Below are positions 33,413-41,867 of a DNA stretch of 45,484 nucleotides, in pieces (the stretch's first letter is position 1; each line of letters opens with the position of its first letter). The notes beneath the pieces were generated by a model. The model saw only the letters and a program-made list of their open reading frames with translations. It had not been told where the DNA came from and searched no databases. The stretch is from Roseisalinus antarcticus. Lineage in GTDB: Bacteria > Pseudomonadota > Alphaproteobacteria > Rhodobacterales > Rhodobacteraceae. The stretch is from assembly GCF_900172355.1 (NCBI RefSeq), contig NZ_FWFZ01000027.1:1-45484 (forward strand), written 5' to 3'. Made by a program: the position numbers and the translations under genes.

Positions 33413-34042
33413 TCATCGCCGACCCTCGACCCAGTTCGCCACGATCAGCCCCGGTACGGCATCGAGCGCCCGCTCTGCATCCCGGTCGAGGTTCAGCCGC
33501 TTCGGCAGCTTGACCTGCGGCACAAGCAGGAAGATCGGCGCGGTGACCTTGCCGCGCCCAGTTTTCGAGCGCGACACCACGGCCTGACCTTTCGTGTTCA
33601 GCCGACCCTCCGCGACCAGAAGGCTCGGACCCGTCCGGCGGTAGACAAACCGCAGGCGCAACCCGCGTCGCCGTTCCCATTCACCGGGGGTGATCCGGCC
33701 GCCGCGTGTCGATTTGCCTGCGGCGGCCAGCGGGATCGCCAGCCAGAACCCGTCCTTCGAGCGGATCAGCGGGCCGGTGTCGTGCGCGCCCACGATCACC
33801 GGGGCCTTGGACCAGACCAGCGCCGCCGCATCCAGGCTTTCGCCCGACCTCGGGAAGTTCTGGTTGCGGATCGAGTTCGCAAGCCGCCGTCCAAGCCCCG
33901 CGCCAGTGATCTGCGTGCGCCAGGCAGACTTGAGCCCGGTCCCGGCCTCGCGCATGGCGGCTGTCACCGCGCGCTCGCCCGCCGCGACCTCTGCCGCCAT
34001 CATGGCGACGATGCCGGGATCGATGTCTAGCTTGAGCTTCAC
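33413..34042 (-). CDS. DUF6441 family phage protein
   Basis: 209 aa from the GTG at 34042, which overlaps the stop of the upstream gene (GTGA); a longer reading to 34066 is possible but less likely. Features: KLKLDIDPGIVAMMAAEVAA, ERAVTAAMREAGTGLKSAWR, IRNQNFPRSGESLDAAALVW and VPGLIVANWVEGRR at the end. In related phages this family lies between the head-tail joining protein and the tail genes, in the position of a head-tail connector or neck component. Role not established. Confidence 0.75.
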   Translation of the reverse strand: MKLKLDIDPGIVAMMAAEVAAGERAVTAAMREAGTGLKSAWRTQITGAGLGRRLANSIRNQNFPRSGESLDAAALVWSKAPVIVGAHDTGPLIRSKDGFWLAIPLAAAGKSTRGGRITPGEWERRRGLRLRFVYRRTGPSLLVAEGRLNTKGQAVVSRSKTGRGKVTAPIFLLVPQVKLPKRLNLDRDAERALDAVPGLIVANWVEGRR

Positions 34043-34350
34043 GCGGGCCTCAGGTCCACGGTCCAAACCAGCCGTTCGCGATCCCGCACCGGCTCCCCCT
34101 GAATGAGGAAGGCCTCGCCATCGATCTCGATGCGATCACCGGGACGCGGGGCCGGAACCTCAGCCACGCGCAGGTCGATCCGTGTCGTTTCCGACCAAAG
34201 CCGGGCATCGCCGAAGTCGGAAATGGCATCGGCCTGCCGGGAGACGACGCGCACCAGCATCGGTGCGCCCCCATCGGAGGTGTAGATCGCCTCTCGCCCG
34301 ATATTCGGATCGGCAAACAGCGCATCCACGACGGCGGCGAAAGCGGACAT
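34039..34350 (-). CDS. Head-tail joining protein
   Basis: 103 aa, with FADPNIGREAIYTSDGGAPM, VRVVSRQADAISDFGDARLW, DRIEIDGEAFLIQGEP and LVWTVDLRP. This fits the phage head-tail joining family (lambda gpFII-like beta barrel). Overlaps the next gene (GTGA) and begins one base within the stop of the DUF2190 gene, so the three are coupled. Confidence 0.8.
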   Translation of the reverse strand: MSAFAAVVDALFADPNIGREAIYTSDGGAPMLVRVVSRQADAISDFGDARLWSETTRIDLRVAEVPAPRPGDRIEIDGEAFLIQGEPVRDRERLVWTVDLRPA

Positions 34351-34685
34351 CAGAATGTGCCGTTCAGGCGCACCCGGCCGATCACGTCACCCGCGCCGCC
34401 AGCGACGGCCTCGATGGCCACGCCGATCAGCGTATTCGCCGTCGCGGTTTTGGTGGCTTCCTTGTTGGTGTTGTCCCAATAGACCTTGTCGCCTGCCGAC
34501 CAAGCCTGACTCGCGACTTTCTTCAGGTCGAAGATGCCGACGAGCGCGGTCTCGACCGTCTCGGCATTGGCGGCATCCCCGGCGGCCACGCCGAAGATGG
34601 AGCCGACAAGCACGCCGTCACCGGAGGTCACGGCATAGGGCGCGGTCAGGGTGATGGTGTTGCCGGGCTGGACGTAGTTTTTCAT
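34350..34685 (-). CDS. DUF2190 capsid decoration-like protein
   Basis: 111 aa: MKNYVQPGNTITLTAPYAV, SGDGVLVGSIFGVAAGDA, VGIFDLKKVASQAWSAGDKV, YWDNTNKEATKTATANTLIG and a final GDVIGRVRLNG. This is the DUF2190 family, small beta-rich proteins next to major capsid genes and thought to decorate or cement the shell. It sits directly after the capsid gene; 77 bp separate them. Confidence 0.88.
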   Translation of the reverse strand: MKNYVQPGNTITLTAPYAVTSGDGVLVGSIFGVAAGDAANAETVETALVGIFDLKKVASQAWSAGDKVYWDNTNKEATKTATANTLIGVAIEAVAGGAGDVIGRVRLNGTF

Positions 34686-34762
34686 TGCGGGATCCTTTGC
34701 AAACAGGAACGGGCGGCCCGATTGGACCGCCCGTCAGAGGTGAGATTTCAGAGGTGGCCCGG

Positions 34763-36817
34763 TCACGCGCCCGGGTTCTTGTAGAGGCCGCGCCAGTCAA
34801 TGGCCTTGGCCCCGAAGTCGAGGCGGCACTTGATCTCGACGCCATCGACGTCGAAGCCGTTGCGGGTCTCGATGTACGCGCCCTGCTGGCCCTCGAGATA
34901 CGCGTATTCGATGGTGTCGATCTGGTTCGGGCTGGCCGCCAGATACCAGGCGGTTTCGCTGACCGCATCGAGCCGGGGCTCGCTGATCGGAGCGAGCGTC
35001 CGGATCGATTGTGGCACCACGTTGGAGGTTGCGGCGGGCACAAGGTTCTGGGCCACCATCTGCTCGGCCTTCAGCTCCAGCGACGCAGGCACAATCAGGA
35101 AGGCGGGCCGGACGTTGAGCACCGTCTTCTTGTCGAGGCCCGTCTGCTTGGCCATGGCGGCGCGGGCCGAACCGACCGCCTCGACGGCCAGCGCCGCGCC
35201 GGTGCCCGCGAGGTTCTTGTGGGTGGTGTGGAACAGCGCGTTGCCATCCGCCATCGCCGGGTTGGCGGTGATGACCCCCCAGACCACGTCCGACTCCAAC
35301 TGCGCGATGGAGTTGCCGTACATTGCCGGGATCCGGGTGAAGGCGTCGAGATCGTCGTTGATCAGCGTCTGGCGGGTGATCGCGACCACCCGGCCATAGG
35401 TCTTGACCTTGTAGCTCTCCTTGCTCTCGCCCAGCGTGCCGCGTTTGAACTCGCCGCTTTCGCCCACCTCCAGCAGTTGCGGGGCTTCGCCGAGCTGCAC
35501 CCGGTGCATCGCCTTGAAGTCGGTGGCGAGCACCTGGCGGCAGAACAGCATGAAAGTGCGGGGATAGGCCTCGTAAGCCTGCCGCAGGGTCTTGTTGGTG
35601 ACGGCCGACAGGATCTCGGGAAAGTCGGATGTCGAATGCAGGGCCCGGGTCGCCACCTCGTCGCGCGACAGGCCGCGGGTGTTCACGCCCACATTTCCGA
35701 GGCTTTCGCGGGCCAGTTCCAGCAGCGTCATGCCGCGATACTGGCGGGCGGCGTCTTCCAACTGGAAGAGAGTCGGGCTGTAGCGGTGCAACAGTGCATT
35801 CGCGACGGCGTCGCGGCGAGTGATCGCCTCATTGCGGCCGCCCAGAGGGATCGACACCTGGCTGAAGGTGCGGGTTTCCTCGGATTTTGCAGCTACCTGA
35901 TCGAGGATCAGACGCCGGGCCTCACCAACGTCGGTGCCGCGTTTAACCAGATCCTCGGCAAAGCTGCGCTCGAGGTTCAGACGGCCCGCCAGATCGTAGA
36001 TCGTGGACACGCGATCCCGCTCGCCCTCGCGTGCGCGGGTCGCGACAGCTTCGGTATCAGGTGCAACGGGCATGTTCGGATTCTCGGGCTTCGGCTGCGC
36101 GCGGGTTTCGCTGGAGACAACCTTCGGCTCGGCCACAGGCGTCTTCGGTTCAGTCATGGTGGTGTCCTCGGTCGCGACAGTGTCGCTGGGTTGGTCTGTG
36201 GCCTCTGCGGCCGGGGCGTTGGGTTTGTCCGTCATCGGGATGGCTCCTGTGTTTGTGGGTGGGACGTCCCGGCGGTGAAGGACGCAAGTTGCAAGGTCGG
36301 ATTGGGCGCGGAAGCCTGCGGCGGGGTCGGCGCCAACGGGCACGGCGGACACCTCGAAGGGAGTCCAGTCCACCGCGCGCCAAAGCTCGCGGGCAGCATC
36401 GGGTTTGGAGACCTCGAAGCGGTGAACCTGGTAGCCGATGGAGACCGCACGGATGTGTCCCGCCTGAATGTCGCGCCAGATCGGTTCGACATCGGCGCGC
36501 TCAGAAATCCGAACCTGCGCAACGCCCCGGCCGTTTTCGATGCGCGCCGAACCAGGCACGACCGAGCCAATCACAGCGTCGAGCGTGTCGATCTCATGCA
36601 CCTTCAGGAACGGCGCGCCCGCATTAAGCCGATCCAGCCGCACATGGGTCGGATCGAGGCTGAGCTCTTCGTCATAAGGCTCGCCGAACAGGGTCGACCG
36701 GCGAACGCGCGCCCCCGCTGACCAGATCACCTCGACGGTGCGGGCGTCGGTATCGGCTGAGTTCGGCGCAAGCTCCGCCGACCGGCGCAGGGCCGGTAGT
36801 TCGATCATCGTGTCCAT
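34763..36817 (-). CDS. Prohead protease-major capsid protein fusion
   Basis: 684 aa, two genes in one. About 1-180 is a prohead protease: His74 in LKVHEIDTLDAVIGS and Ser126 in IRAVSIGYQV match the catalytic pair of S78-like proteases. About 185-285 is a Pro/Ala/Glu-rich linker (TDKPNAPAAEATDQP, MTEPKTPVAEPKV). About 290-684 is a capsid protein, with RDAVANALLHRYSPTLFQLE, FMLFCRQVLATDFKAMHRV, NDDLDAFTRIPAMYGNSIAQ and EGQQGAYIETRNGFDVDGVE. The protease probably cuts itself from the capsid in the linker, which may act as scaffold. Starts 5 bp after the portal stop. Confidence 0.92.
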   Translation of the reverse strand: MDTMIELPALRRSAELAPNSADTDARTVEVIWSAGARVRRSTLFGEPYDEELSLDPTHVRLDRLNAGAPFLKVHEIDTLDAVIGSVVPGSARIENGRGVAQVRISERADVEPIWRDIQAGHIRAVSIGYQVHRFEVSKPDAARELWRAVDWTPFEVSAVPVGADPAAGFRAQSDLATCVLHRRDVPPTNTGAIPMTDKPNAPAAEATDQPSDTVATEDTTMTEPKTPVAEPKVVSSETRAQPKPENPNMPVAPDTEAVATRAREGERDRVSTIYDLAGRLNLERSFAEDLVKRGTDVGEARRLILDQVAAKSEETRTFSQVSIPLGGRNEAITRRDAVANALLHRYSPTLFQLEDAARQYRGMTLLELARESLGNVGVNTRGLSRDEVATRALHSTSDFPEILSAVTNKTLRQAYEAYPRTFMLFCRQVLATDFKAMHRVQLGEAPQLLEVGESGEFKRGTLGESKESYKVKTYGRVVAITRQTLINDDLDAFTRIPAMYGNSIAQLESDVVWGVITANPAMADGNALFHTTHKNLAGTGAALAVEAVGSARAAMAKQTGLDKKTVLNVRPAFLIVPASLELKAEQMVAQNLVPAATSNVVPQSIRTLAPISEPRLDAVSETAWYLAASPNQIDTIEYAYLEGQQGAYIETRNGFDVDGVEIKCRLDFGAKAIDWRGLYKNPGA

Positions 36818-36822
36818 TTGTG

Positions 36823-38394
36823 TCAGTCCTGTTGGTCGGGGTCAGGCTGCGCCACACCCGTTTCGGAGACGTCGGCCGGATCGCTCGCCGGGTCATTGGC
36901 TGGGTCGTCGTCGACGAGATCGTTCGCCTGATCGCTTGTTTGGGCGCTGCCGGTCTTGGTGACTCGTCGCGGATCGCTGTCGAGCACCAGCCCGAGCGCA
37001 TCGAGTTTGGCGTTTGTAGCTGCGATTTCGGCCAGCACGGCGTCCGGATTGCGGCCCTGTTTCGCGATCACCTCGGCCAGCGTCATGGTGCCTGAGCGGA
37101 TCGACAGCAGGTTCGCCATCGCGTCCTTCTGCGGATCGACGGCCTCGAACTTCGGTGGAGACCATTCGACCGGTACATCCGGCGTCGGGATCTGGCCCGC
37201 CGCCCATGCGGCCTCGGTGAACCAGCGCCAGACTGGTGCACAGAACATCGGGATGAATAGCTGCCACTGCACGGCGTCGATCTGGCGGCGGAACTCGACG
37301 AGCCCGGCGCGGATCGAGGAATAGTTCACCTGGGACAAATCGCCCGTCAGCAATTCATAGGGCACCCGGAACCCTGCCGAGATCGTGTGCAGGCTCGCCC
37401 GCTTGTATTCGCCATAGCCGCCGGTGGCCGACGGCTGGTTGAAACGGATGTCTTTGCCTCCGCGCGCATAGGCGATGAGGCCCGGTTCGAACTGCTCAAC
37501 CCGGTTGCCGTCGGCATCGACCACCGAAGGCGCGATGCCCTGCTGGGCCTCGTCGTCACCGAAGACGATTGCGGTGACGCAGGCCTCGGTCTTCTTGCGG
37601 ACCAATTCGGCTACTTCGTAATCGTCGAGATCACGCAAACTGCGGATCACTGGCGCGCCCCAGGGAACGCCCCGGGCCTGCGTGCGCTGCTTTTCATAGA
37701 TGTGGGCAATCTCGGTTGCCGGGACAGGGCGGCTCTGCAATCCATTCTGCATCGCACCATAGGCATCGCCGGGGTGTTCGGCGTGCAGCCAATAGGCCCG
37801 GCGTTTCCCGACCGGATCGAACTCGATCCCCTGCACCAGCCGACCCGCGCCGTTGGCACCGGATTTCGTGGCGTCTAGGAAGTCGGCTTCCAGCACCTGC
37901 AATTGCAACGGGACGGGCAAGCCATCCGCTGCGCGGCGCAGCCTGCGGCGTACCAGCACCTCGCCAGCCTCGACCATTTCCCGGCAGATCAGGGTCTGGA
38001 GCCCGTAGAAGTCGAGCTGGCCGTCGGCGTCGGCGGCGTCCGACCACCGGGCGAAGAGTGCATCGACCTTGCGGTCCAGCTTGTCATTGCCGCTCGCCGC
38101 CCGAGGCATGATGCCTGCACCGACAATGTTGTTTACCAGCACCGCCACGGCCTTCGCGGCATGTGGATTGTTACGAACCAGATCGCGCATCCGGTCCCGC
38201 AAAAGCGCCCCGGCGATGCCCACCTCGGTGTCAGCCGAGGTACCCGGCGCGCGCCATCCATCAGTGCGCCGGCCCTTGGCCGCCCCGTCATAGCCCCGCG
38301 ACAGGGTGTCGAAAGCCTGCCGGGCCAGCACGCGCCGGGTCGCGGCGCGCGGCGCCACCGTGGCGATGGCGCGGTCCACCCATGAGAGCGCCAT
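36823..38394 (-). CDS. Phage portal protein (lambda family)
   Basis: 523 aa. Starts MALSWVDRAIATVAPRAATR, then LVRNNPHAAKAVAVLVNNIVGAGIMP, GEVLVRRRLR, QVLEADFLD, HPGDAYGAMQNGLQSRPVPATEIAHI and YSSIRAGLVEFRRQID, the conserved motifs of lambda-type portals. Acidic low-complexity C-terminus (DDDPANDPASDPADVS). Forms the twelve-fold ring for DNA passage. The gene upstream of it has been replaced by plus-strand AT-rich cargo; the small connector that normally lies between terminase and portal is missing. Confidence 0.93.
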   Translation of the reverse strand: MALSWVDRAIATVAPRAATRRVLARQAFDTLSRGYDGAAKGRRTDGWRAPGTSADTEVGIAGALLRDRMRDLVRNNPHAAKAVAVLVNNIVGAGIMPRAASGNDKLDRKVDALFARWSDAADADGQLDFYGLQTLICREMVEAGEVLVRRRLRRAADGLPVPLQLQVLEADFLDATKSGANGAGRLVQGIEFDPVGKRRAYWLHAEHPGDAYGAMQNGLQSRPVPATEIAHIYEKQRTQARGVPWGAPVIRSLRDLDDYEVAELVRKKTEACVTAIVFGDDEAQQGIAPSVVDADGNRVEQFEPGLIAYARGGKDIRFNQPSATGGYGEYKRASLHTISAGFRVPYELLTGDLSQVNYSSIRAGLVEFRRQIDAVQWQLFIPMFCAPVWRWFTEAAWAAGQIPTPDVPVEWSPPKFEAVDPQKDAMANLLSIRSGTMTLAEVIAKQGRNPDAVLAEIAATNAKLDALGLVLDSDPRRVTKTGSAQTSDQANDLVDDDPANDPASDPADVSETGVAQPDPDQQD

Positions 38395-38489
38395 TACCTG
38401 TCCCCGCGCGCGGATCCTGCGAAACTCGTAATGGGGCGACCAGCGATGTCGGTTGGATCACCGTTCAGCCTCTTTGCGATCATCCTTGT

Positions 38490-38520
38490 GTAGCCGGAAT
38501 GCATCATGCATGATGGCTAC
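38490..38520 (+). promoter_or_regulatory. Dyad-symmetric element at the edge of the cargo insertion
   Basis: CATCATGCATGATG at 38502-38515 is a perfect 14-bp palindrome, flanked by GTAGC (38490-38494) and GCTAC (38516-38520). It lies 27 bp before the zinc-ribbon membrane gene. It could be an operator for that gene or mark the insertion boundary. No T tract follows, so a terminator is unlikely. Confidence 0.5.
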
Positions 38521-38546
38521 AGGCGCGATTCAAAAGAGAACCCTCG

Positions 38547-38876
38547 ATGGCGACTATTGCATGCCCGTCCTGCGGCAAAGACGTTTCCGACAAGGCATTT
38601 GACTGCCCACACTGCGCACATCCAATTCGAAAGCCAAAGCGTGGCTTCTTTGGAAAGCTATTCAAGTGGAGTTTCATCTTATTCAATATTCTGATGATCT
38701 GGTGGCTTTTTGCCGGGACCAACGCCGCGATGGAAGGGCAAGATCAGTTAATCGGTGCAGAGTTGGCCGGAGCGCAGATCGGAACGGGCATTGGAATTAT
38801 GATGATTCTAGCAATCTGGGCGATTGGGGATATCATTCTCGGCTTGCTTGTACTTTTTACTCGACCAAGCAAATAA
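38547..38876 (+). CDS. Zinc-ribbon membrane protein, cargo inside prophage
   Basis: 109 aa. N-terminal zinc ribbon CPSCGKDVSDKAFDCPHC (Cys6, Cys9, Cys20, Cys23), basic segment KPKRGFFGKLFK, then two hydrophobic helices (SFILFNILMIWWLFAG and GTGIGIMMILAIWAIGDIIL). It is plus-strand and AT-richer than its phage neighbours, where the terminase 3' end and a connector gene should be. Function unknown; zinc-ribbon plus membrane helices is a common layout for small accessory or defence-linked proteins. Followed 10 bp later by a secreted-protein gene. Confidence 0.85.
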   Translation: MATIACPSCGKDVSDKAFDCPHCAHPIRKPKRGFFGKLFKWSFILFNILMIWWLFAGTNAAMEGQDQLIGAELAGAQIGTGIGIMMILAIWAIGDIILGLLVLFTRPSK

Positions 38877-38886
38877 GGAAATCGCC

Positions 38887-39207
38887 GTGCTGAAGAAACT
38901 TGCAATCGTAGTTTTGAGCGTCGCGCCCGCGAGTGCTGAGGCGCAATCAATGGACAGCATGAAGATGGCGACCGAACTTGGAACGATCTTAGCGTCCGAG
39001 GAATTTTGTGGCTTGGCCTACAGTCAAGACGCAATCGGTCAATGGATCGATCAAAACACGGACCCTTCTGATATGGGCTTCTCCGGAACTTTGCAGATGA
39101 TGACAGAAGGCACGCGCTACAATCTTGGCAGTATGTCGGAGAGTAGTAAGACGGCTCACTGTAGATCGATTGAACGGACAGCGCACCATTTCGGATTCAT
39201 AGAATAG
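38887..39207 (+). CDS. Small secreted protein, cargo inside prophage
   Basis: 106 aa from a GTG at 38887, with AAGGAA 6-7 bp upstream. The first 20 residues are a Sec signal peptide (VLKKLAIVVLSVAPASAEA). The mature part has two cysteines (EEFCGLAYS and AHCRSI), likely a disulfide in the periplasm, and no recognised fold. It runs in the same direction as the zinc-ribbon gene, so the two form a small operon. It overlaps, antisense, the out-of-frame 3' tail of the terminase. Confidence 0.75.
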   Translation: MLKKLAIVVLSVAPASAEAQSMDSMKMATELGTILASEEFCGLAYSQDAIGQWIDQNTDPSDMGFSGTLQMMTEGTRYNLGSMSESSKTAHCRSIERTAHHFGFIE

Positions 39208-40701
39208 CCGAGTTTTGGTCCGCTTAAATCCTTCGACGCCCTTCACCGGCGCCACCTGCGCGTAGCCCTGCGCCCGCGACCATGTGTAAACGGCGGGCGC
39301 CTCATACCCGGTATCGATGGCCAGCCGCGCGATAGTCAGGTGTGCGCCGCGCGCGTGCGGCCAGGATCGGCCGAGAAGCGCCGTCAGCTCGCCCCACGCG
39401 TCGTGCCGGTCCGGCCCGCCCTCAATGACGACATGATCGACGAGCCAGCTTTCCAGACCACGGCCCCAGGCCCAGACATCGACCTCGATGCGGTCCTTCT
39501 GCACGTCGGCGCCCGCGGTCAGGAACAGGCCGCCCGCCGGCACTGTGCCCGGCTTCCAGTGCTCGCGGCGGTCATGCAGCCGCTGCCACTCCGGCGCCTC
39601 GCCGCTCTCGACCCATGTCTCGCCGAGGATCGTGTTGCGGAACGCCTTGATCGCCTCGTCCGAGCCTCGGGCCGCCTCCCAGGCGCGCGCGATCCGGTCC
39701 CAGCCGAGCCAGCCCACCGGCGAGTAGAGCGCCGAGAGGTGATAGCCGACGGTGCCGGGGTCCTCCGGCTCGGCGGTCGCGCGCCATTCGCCCGCTTCCA
39801 GCATCGCCGTCTTGTGGTGCTCCGCGATGGCCCCGTCGCAGCCCTCGCAGAGATACTCCGCCGTCTCCGGCCGCCCCTTCTCCCAGCGCAGCCGGTCGAA
39901 CTTCAGCCACTGCATTGCGTCGCAATGCGGGCATGGCACGAAGAAGCGGCGCTGGTCGGACGCCTCGAGCTCCCGCTCGATTCGGGAGAGCCCCCGGATC
40001 GTCGGCGTCGAGACGAGGAACACCTTGCGCCGGTGGGCAAAGGTCAGCGAGCGCGCCTCGGCCAGCGTCACCGGATCGCCTTCCTCGTCGGCCGAGGCCG
40101 GATAGGCATCGACCTCATCGAGGAAGATGTAGCGCGCGGGTGTCGAGCGCAGGCCCACGGCCGAGTTCGCGCCCGTCATGATCAGGATGCCGCCCGCGAA
40201 CTCCTTCGACAGCATGGTGTTGCCCGCGTCGCGGGAGCGCGCAGGCTTCACCCGCTCCCGCAGTTCCGGACTTTCGTCGATCAGCGGGTCGATCCGCTGC
40301 CGCGAGTTGCGCTTGGCCAGTTCGACCGTCGGCTGGACCGCCAGCATCGGCCCCGGCGCCTGATGGATGGCGAAGCCGATCCAGTTGTTGCCGGCCTCGG
40401 TTGCGCCGACCTGCGCCGCCTTCATGAACACGATCCGCTGTGTGGGATCGCCGGGCGACAGCCGGTCCATGATTTCGCCCATATAGGGCGTCCGCGCCGT
40501 GCGATACCGGCCCGGCTCGGCCGATGCGCGACCGGACAGCATCCGGTGCCGGTCCGCCCATTCCGATACGGTCAAGTCCGGATCCGGCGTGAGGCCTGCG
40601 CCCCAGGCACGCAGGATCTCTGTCGCGCCGTCGAAATCAAAGGCATCATCACCGGAGATCGGGCTGGATCTCGGCGAGGTCGTCGAGCTGGGATCGGACA
40701 T
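38989..40701 (-). CDS. Large terminase (GpA-like), 3' truncated by insertion
   Basis: Motor and nuclease that packages phage DNA. 570 aa from the ATG at 40701, but only residues up to about 491 (KGVEGF, near 39235) are genuine. Visible: LTVSEWADRHRMLSGRASAEPG, the ATPase region VFMKAAQVGATEAGNNWIG, IFLDEVDAYP (Walker B region), CPHCDAMQWLKFDRLRWEKG with CEGCDG, and IARLAIDTGYEAPAVYTW. After KGVEGF the frame reads antisense to the secreted-protein gene (KRTKTRLFYESE and onward), which is junk. Family members run to about 650-700 aa, so a large part of the C-terminal nuclease domain is missing. It starts 53 bp inside the small-terminase gene. Confidence 0.88.
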   Translation of the reverse strand: MSDPSSTTSPRSSPISGDDAFDFDGATEILRAWGAGLTPDPDLTVSEWADRHRMLSGRASAEPGRYRTARTPYMGEIMDRLSPGDPTQRIVFMKAAQVGATEAGNNWIGFAIHQAPGPMLAVQPTVELAKRNSRQRIDPLIDESPELRERVKPARSRDAGNTMLSKEFAGGILIMTGANSAVGLRSTPARYIFLDEVDAYPASADEEGDPVTLAEARSLTFAHRRKVFLVSTPTIRGLSRIERELEASDQRRFFVPCPHCDAMQWLKFDRLRWEKGRPETAEYLCEGCDGAIAEHHKTAMLEAGEWRATAEPEDPGTVGYHLSALYSPVGWLGWDRIARAWEAARGSDEAIKAFRNTILGETWVESGEAPEWQRLHDRREHWKPGTVPAGGLFLTAGADVQKDRIEVDVWAWGRGLESWLVDHVVIEGGPDRHDAWGELTALLGRSWPHARGAHLTIARLAIDTGYEAPAVYTWSRAQGYAQVAPVKGVEGFKRTKTRLFYESEMVRCPFNRSTVSRLTTLRHTAKIVARAFCHHLQSSGEAHIRRVRVLIDPLTDCVLTVGQATKFLGR

Positions 40702-41209
40702 GTTTCTCCAGAGCCTTCTGCATCGCGGCCGGTTCCACGCCCACATCGGCCGCCATCAGTGCGGCCACCCGGGCGGGCCAGTTGACCCAGACATCGCGCT
40801 CCTGCCGCGCCAGCCGGAACACCAGCGCCAGCGCGCGGGCGCGGTCGATCAGCTCGCCTTTCAGCTTTTGCAGCCGGAGGCGGCGTTCCTGCGCCTTCAG
40901 CACTTCGTTCGCTGTCTTTGCCTGCAGGAACGTGGTGCCGCTGCCGACAGGCGGGGCTGCCATTCCCTGTTCGCGCAGCGTTTCGCCTACGGCGGATACC
41001 GCCGCCTCCGGGACGGGTTTGAGCTTTGGCTGCGGCGTTTTGCGGGTCTTCGACGGATCCGTGGCTTGAGCGCGCAGGGCGTCGCTGGCCACCGCGTCGA
41101 TGCTGCCATCGGCGTGCAGTACCAGCCGCCCCGTCGCCTTGGCCTTCTGGATTGCCCCGCGCGAGAGGCCGACGCGGGCGGCATACTGGCGCTCGCTCAG
41201 ACCCTCCAT
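40649..41209 (-). CDS. Small terminase-like DNA-binding protein
   Basis: 186 aa. N-terminal HTH LSERQYAARVGLSRGAIQKAK, then a Lys/Pro-rich linker (PSKTRKTPQPKLKPVPEAA) and a helical C-terminus (ANEVLKAQERRLRLQKLKGELIDRA). It fits the Nu1-like small subunit that recognises packaging sites. It starts the late operon; the divergent plus-strand genes begin 112 bp away, so the interval 41210-41320 holds the promoters of both directions. Confidence 0.82.
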   Translation of the reverse strand: MEGLSERQYAARVGLSRGAIQKAKATGRLVLHADGSIDAVASDALRAQATDPSKTRKTPQPKLKPVPEAAVSAVGETLREQGMAAPPVGSGTTFLQAKTANEVLKAQERRLRLQKLKGELIDRARALALVFRLARQERDVWVNWPARVAALMAADVGVEPAAMQKALEKHVRSQLDDLAEIQPDLR

Positions 41210-41320
41210 TGTGCGCTCCGATTATCATTCAAACTCATGTGCTTATGTAGTTGATAAGCCTCCGAAGCAGAGCGAACGTTGTCTCAAGAAAACGATGCAA
41301 CTCACCACGGAGCCGCCACG

Positions 41321-41590
41321 ATGACCCGCCTGAACCCGATCACCACACCCCGCCACCAACTGCGCGCCGAGAAGGCTGCGCGGAACAAGGAGGCGGCCTT
41401 GAACGCCTTCATCGGCAAGAAAGCCCAAATCGACGAGATGCTCGCCCGCTTGGCAAGCCTCAGCGACGACCACTTCAACGCCCACCCCGACGAGATCAAC
41501 TGGGGCCATGTCGGCACCCTTGAGCATTACGCCAACCTCCTGAAGCGCATCACCGACAGCGCCTTCAGCGAGGGCGAGCACGCGGAATGA
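41321..41590 (+). CDS. Small phage protein, unknown function
   Basis: 89 aa from the ATG at 41321 with GGAG 8 bp upstream. MTRLNPITTPRHQLRAEKAARNKEAALNAF is helical; HFNAHPDEINWGHVGTLEHYANLLKRITDSAF follows. Acidic end (GEHAE). Reminiscent of conserved small phage proteins just upstream of DUF3489 genes. Ends in an ATGA overlap with the next gene's upstream codon. Function unknown. Confidence 0.7.
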   Translation: MTRLNPITTPRHQLRAEKAARNKEAALNAFIGKKAQIDEMLARLASLSDDHFNAHPDEINWGHVGTLEHYANLLKRITDSAFSEGEHAE

Positions 41591-41604
41591 AAGGAGCAAA
41601 CACC

Positions 41605-41823
41605 ATGGAAGCCAGCACCATCCGCATCGCGACTCAAAGCCTGAACGAGCCTTGGGACACCAGCCGAGTCCCCGTCGTCCTTGACGAGATCGCAGCATCG
41701 CTCCGCGAGGAAGCCGACATTCCCGCGCGCCTCACCGCCGACAGCATGACCATCGCCATCGACGTCGCCACCGACCAACTGCCCGCCGCCGCAGCGCTCT
41801 TGCACGAACTTGGGCTGATCTGA
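41605..41823 (+). CDS. Small phage protein, unknown function
   Basis: 72 aa from the ATG at 41605, preceded by AAAGGAG at an ideal distance; the ATG at 41587 is less likely. MEASTIRIATQSLNEPWDT, then VPVVLDEIAASLREEADIPA, TIAIDVATDQLPAAAALLHEL. Helical, soluble, no motif. Second of three plus-strand genes; precedes a structured 5' leader and the DUF3489 gene. Confidence 0.7.
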   Translation: MEASTIRIATQSLNEPWDTSRVPVVLDEIAASLREEADIPARLTADSMTIAIDVATDQLPAAAALLHELGLI

Positions 41824-41867
41824 CCTCGGGGATACGCCCGAACTCCGGCCGCGCCGATGCGCGGCTT

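Noticed and set aside
19976-34685. Genuine gene transfer agent cluster
   Set aside because: The tail genes are GTA-like, but the GpA-like terminase, lambda-type portal, protease/capsid fusion, endolysin and spanins point to a prophage rather than a GTA.
39340-40785. 481-codon plus-strand frame opposite the large terminase
   Set aside because: The minus frame has terminase ATPase motifs; the plus frame is Arg/Pro-rich and motif-free.
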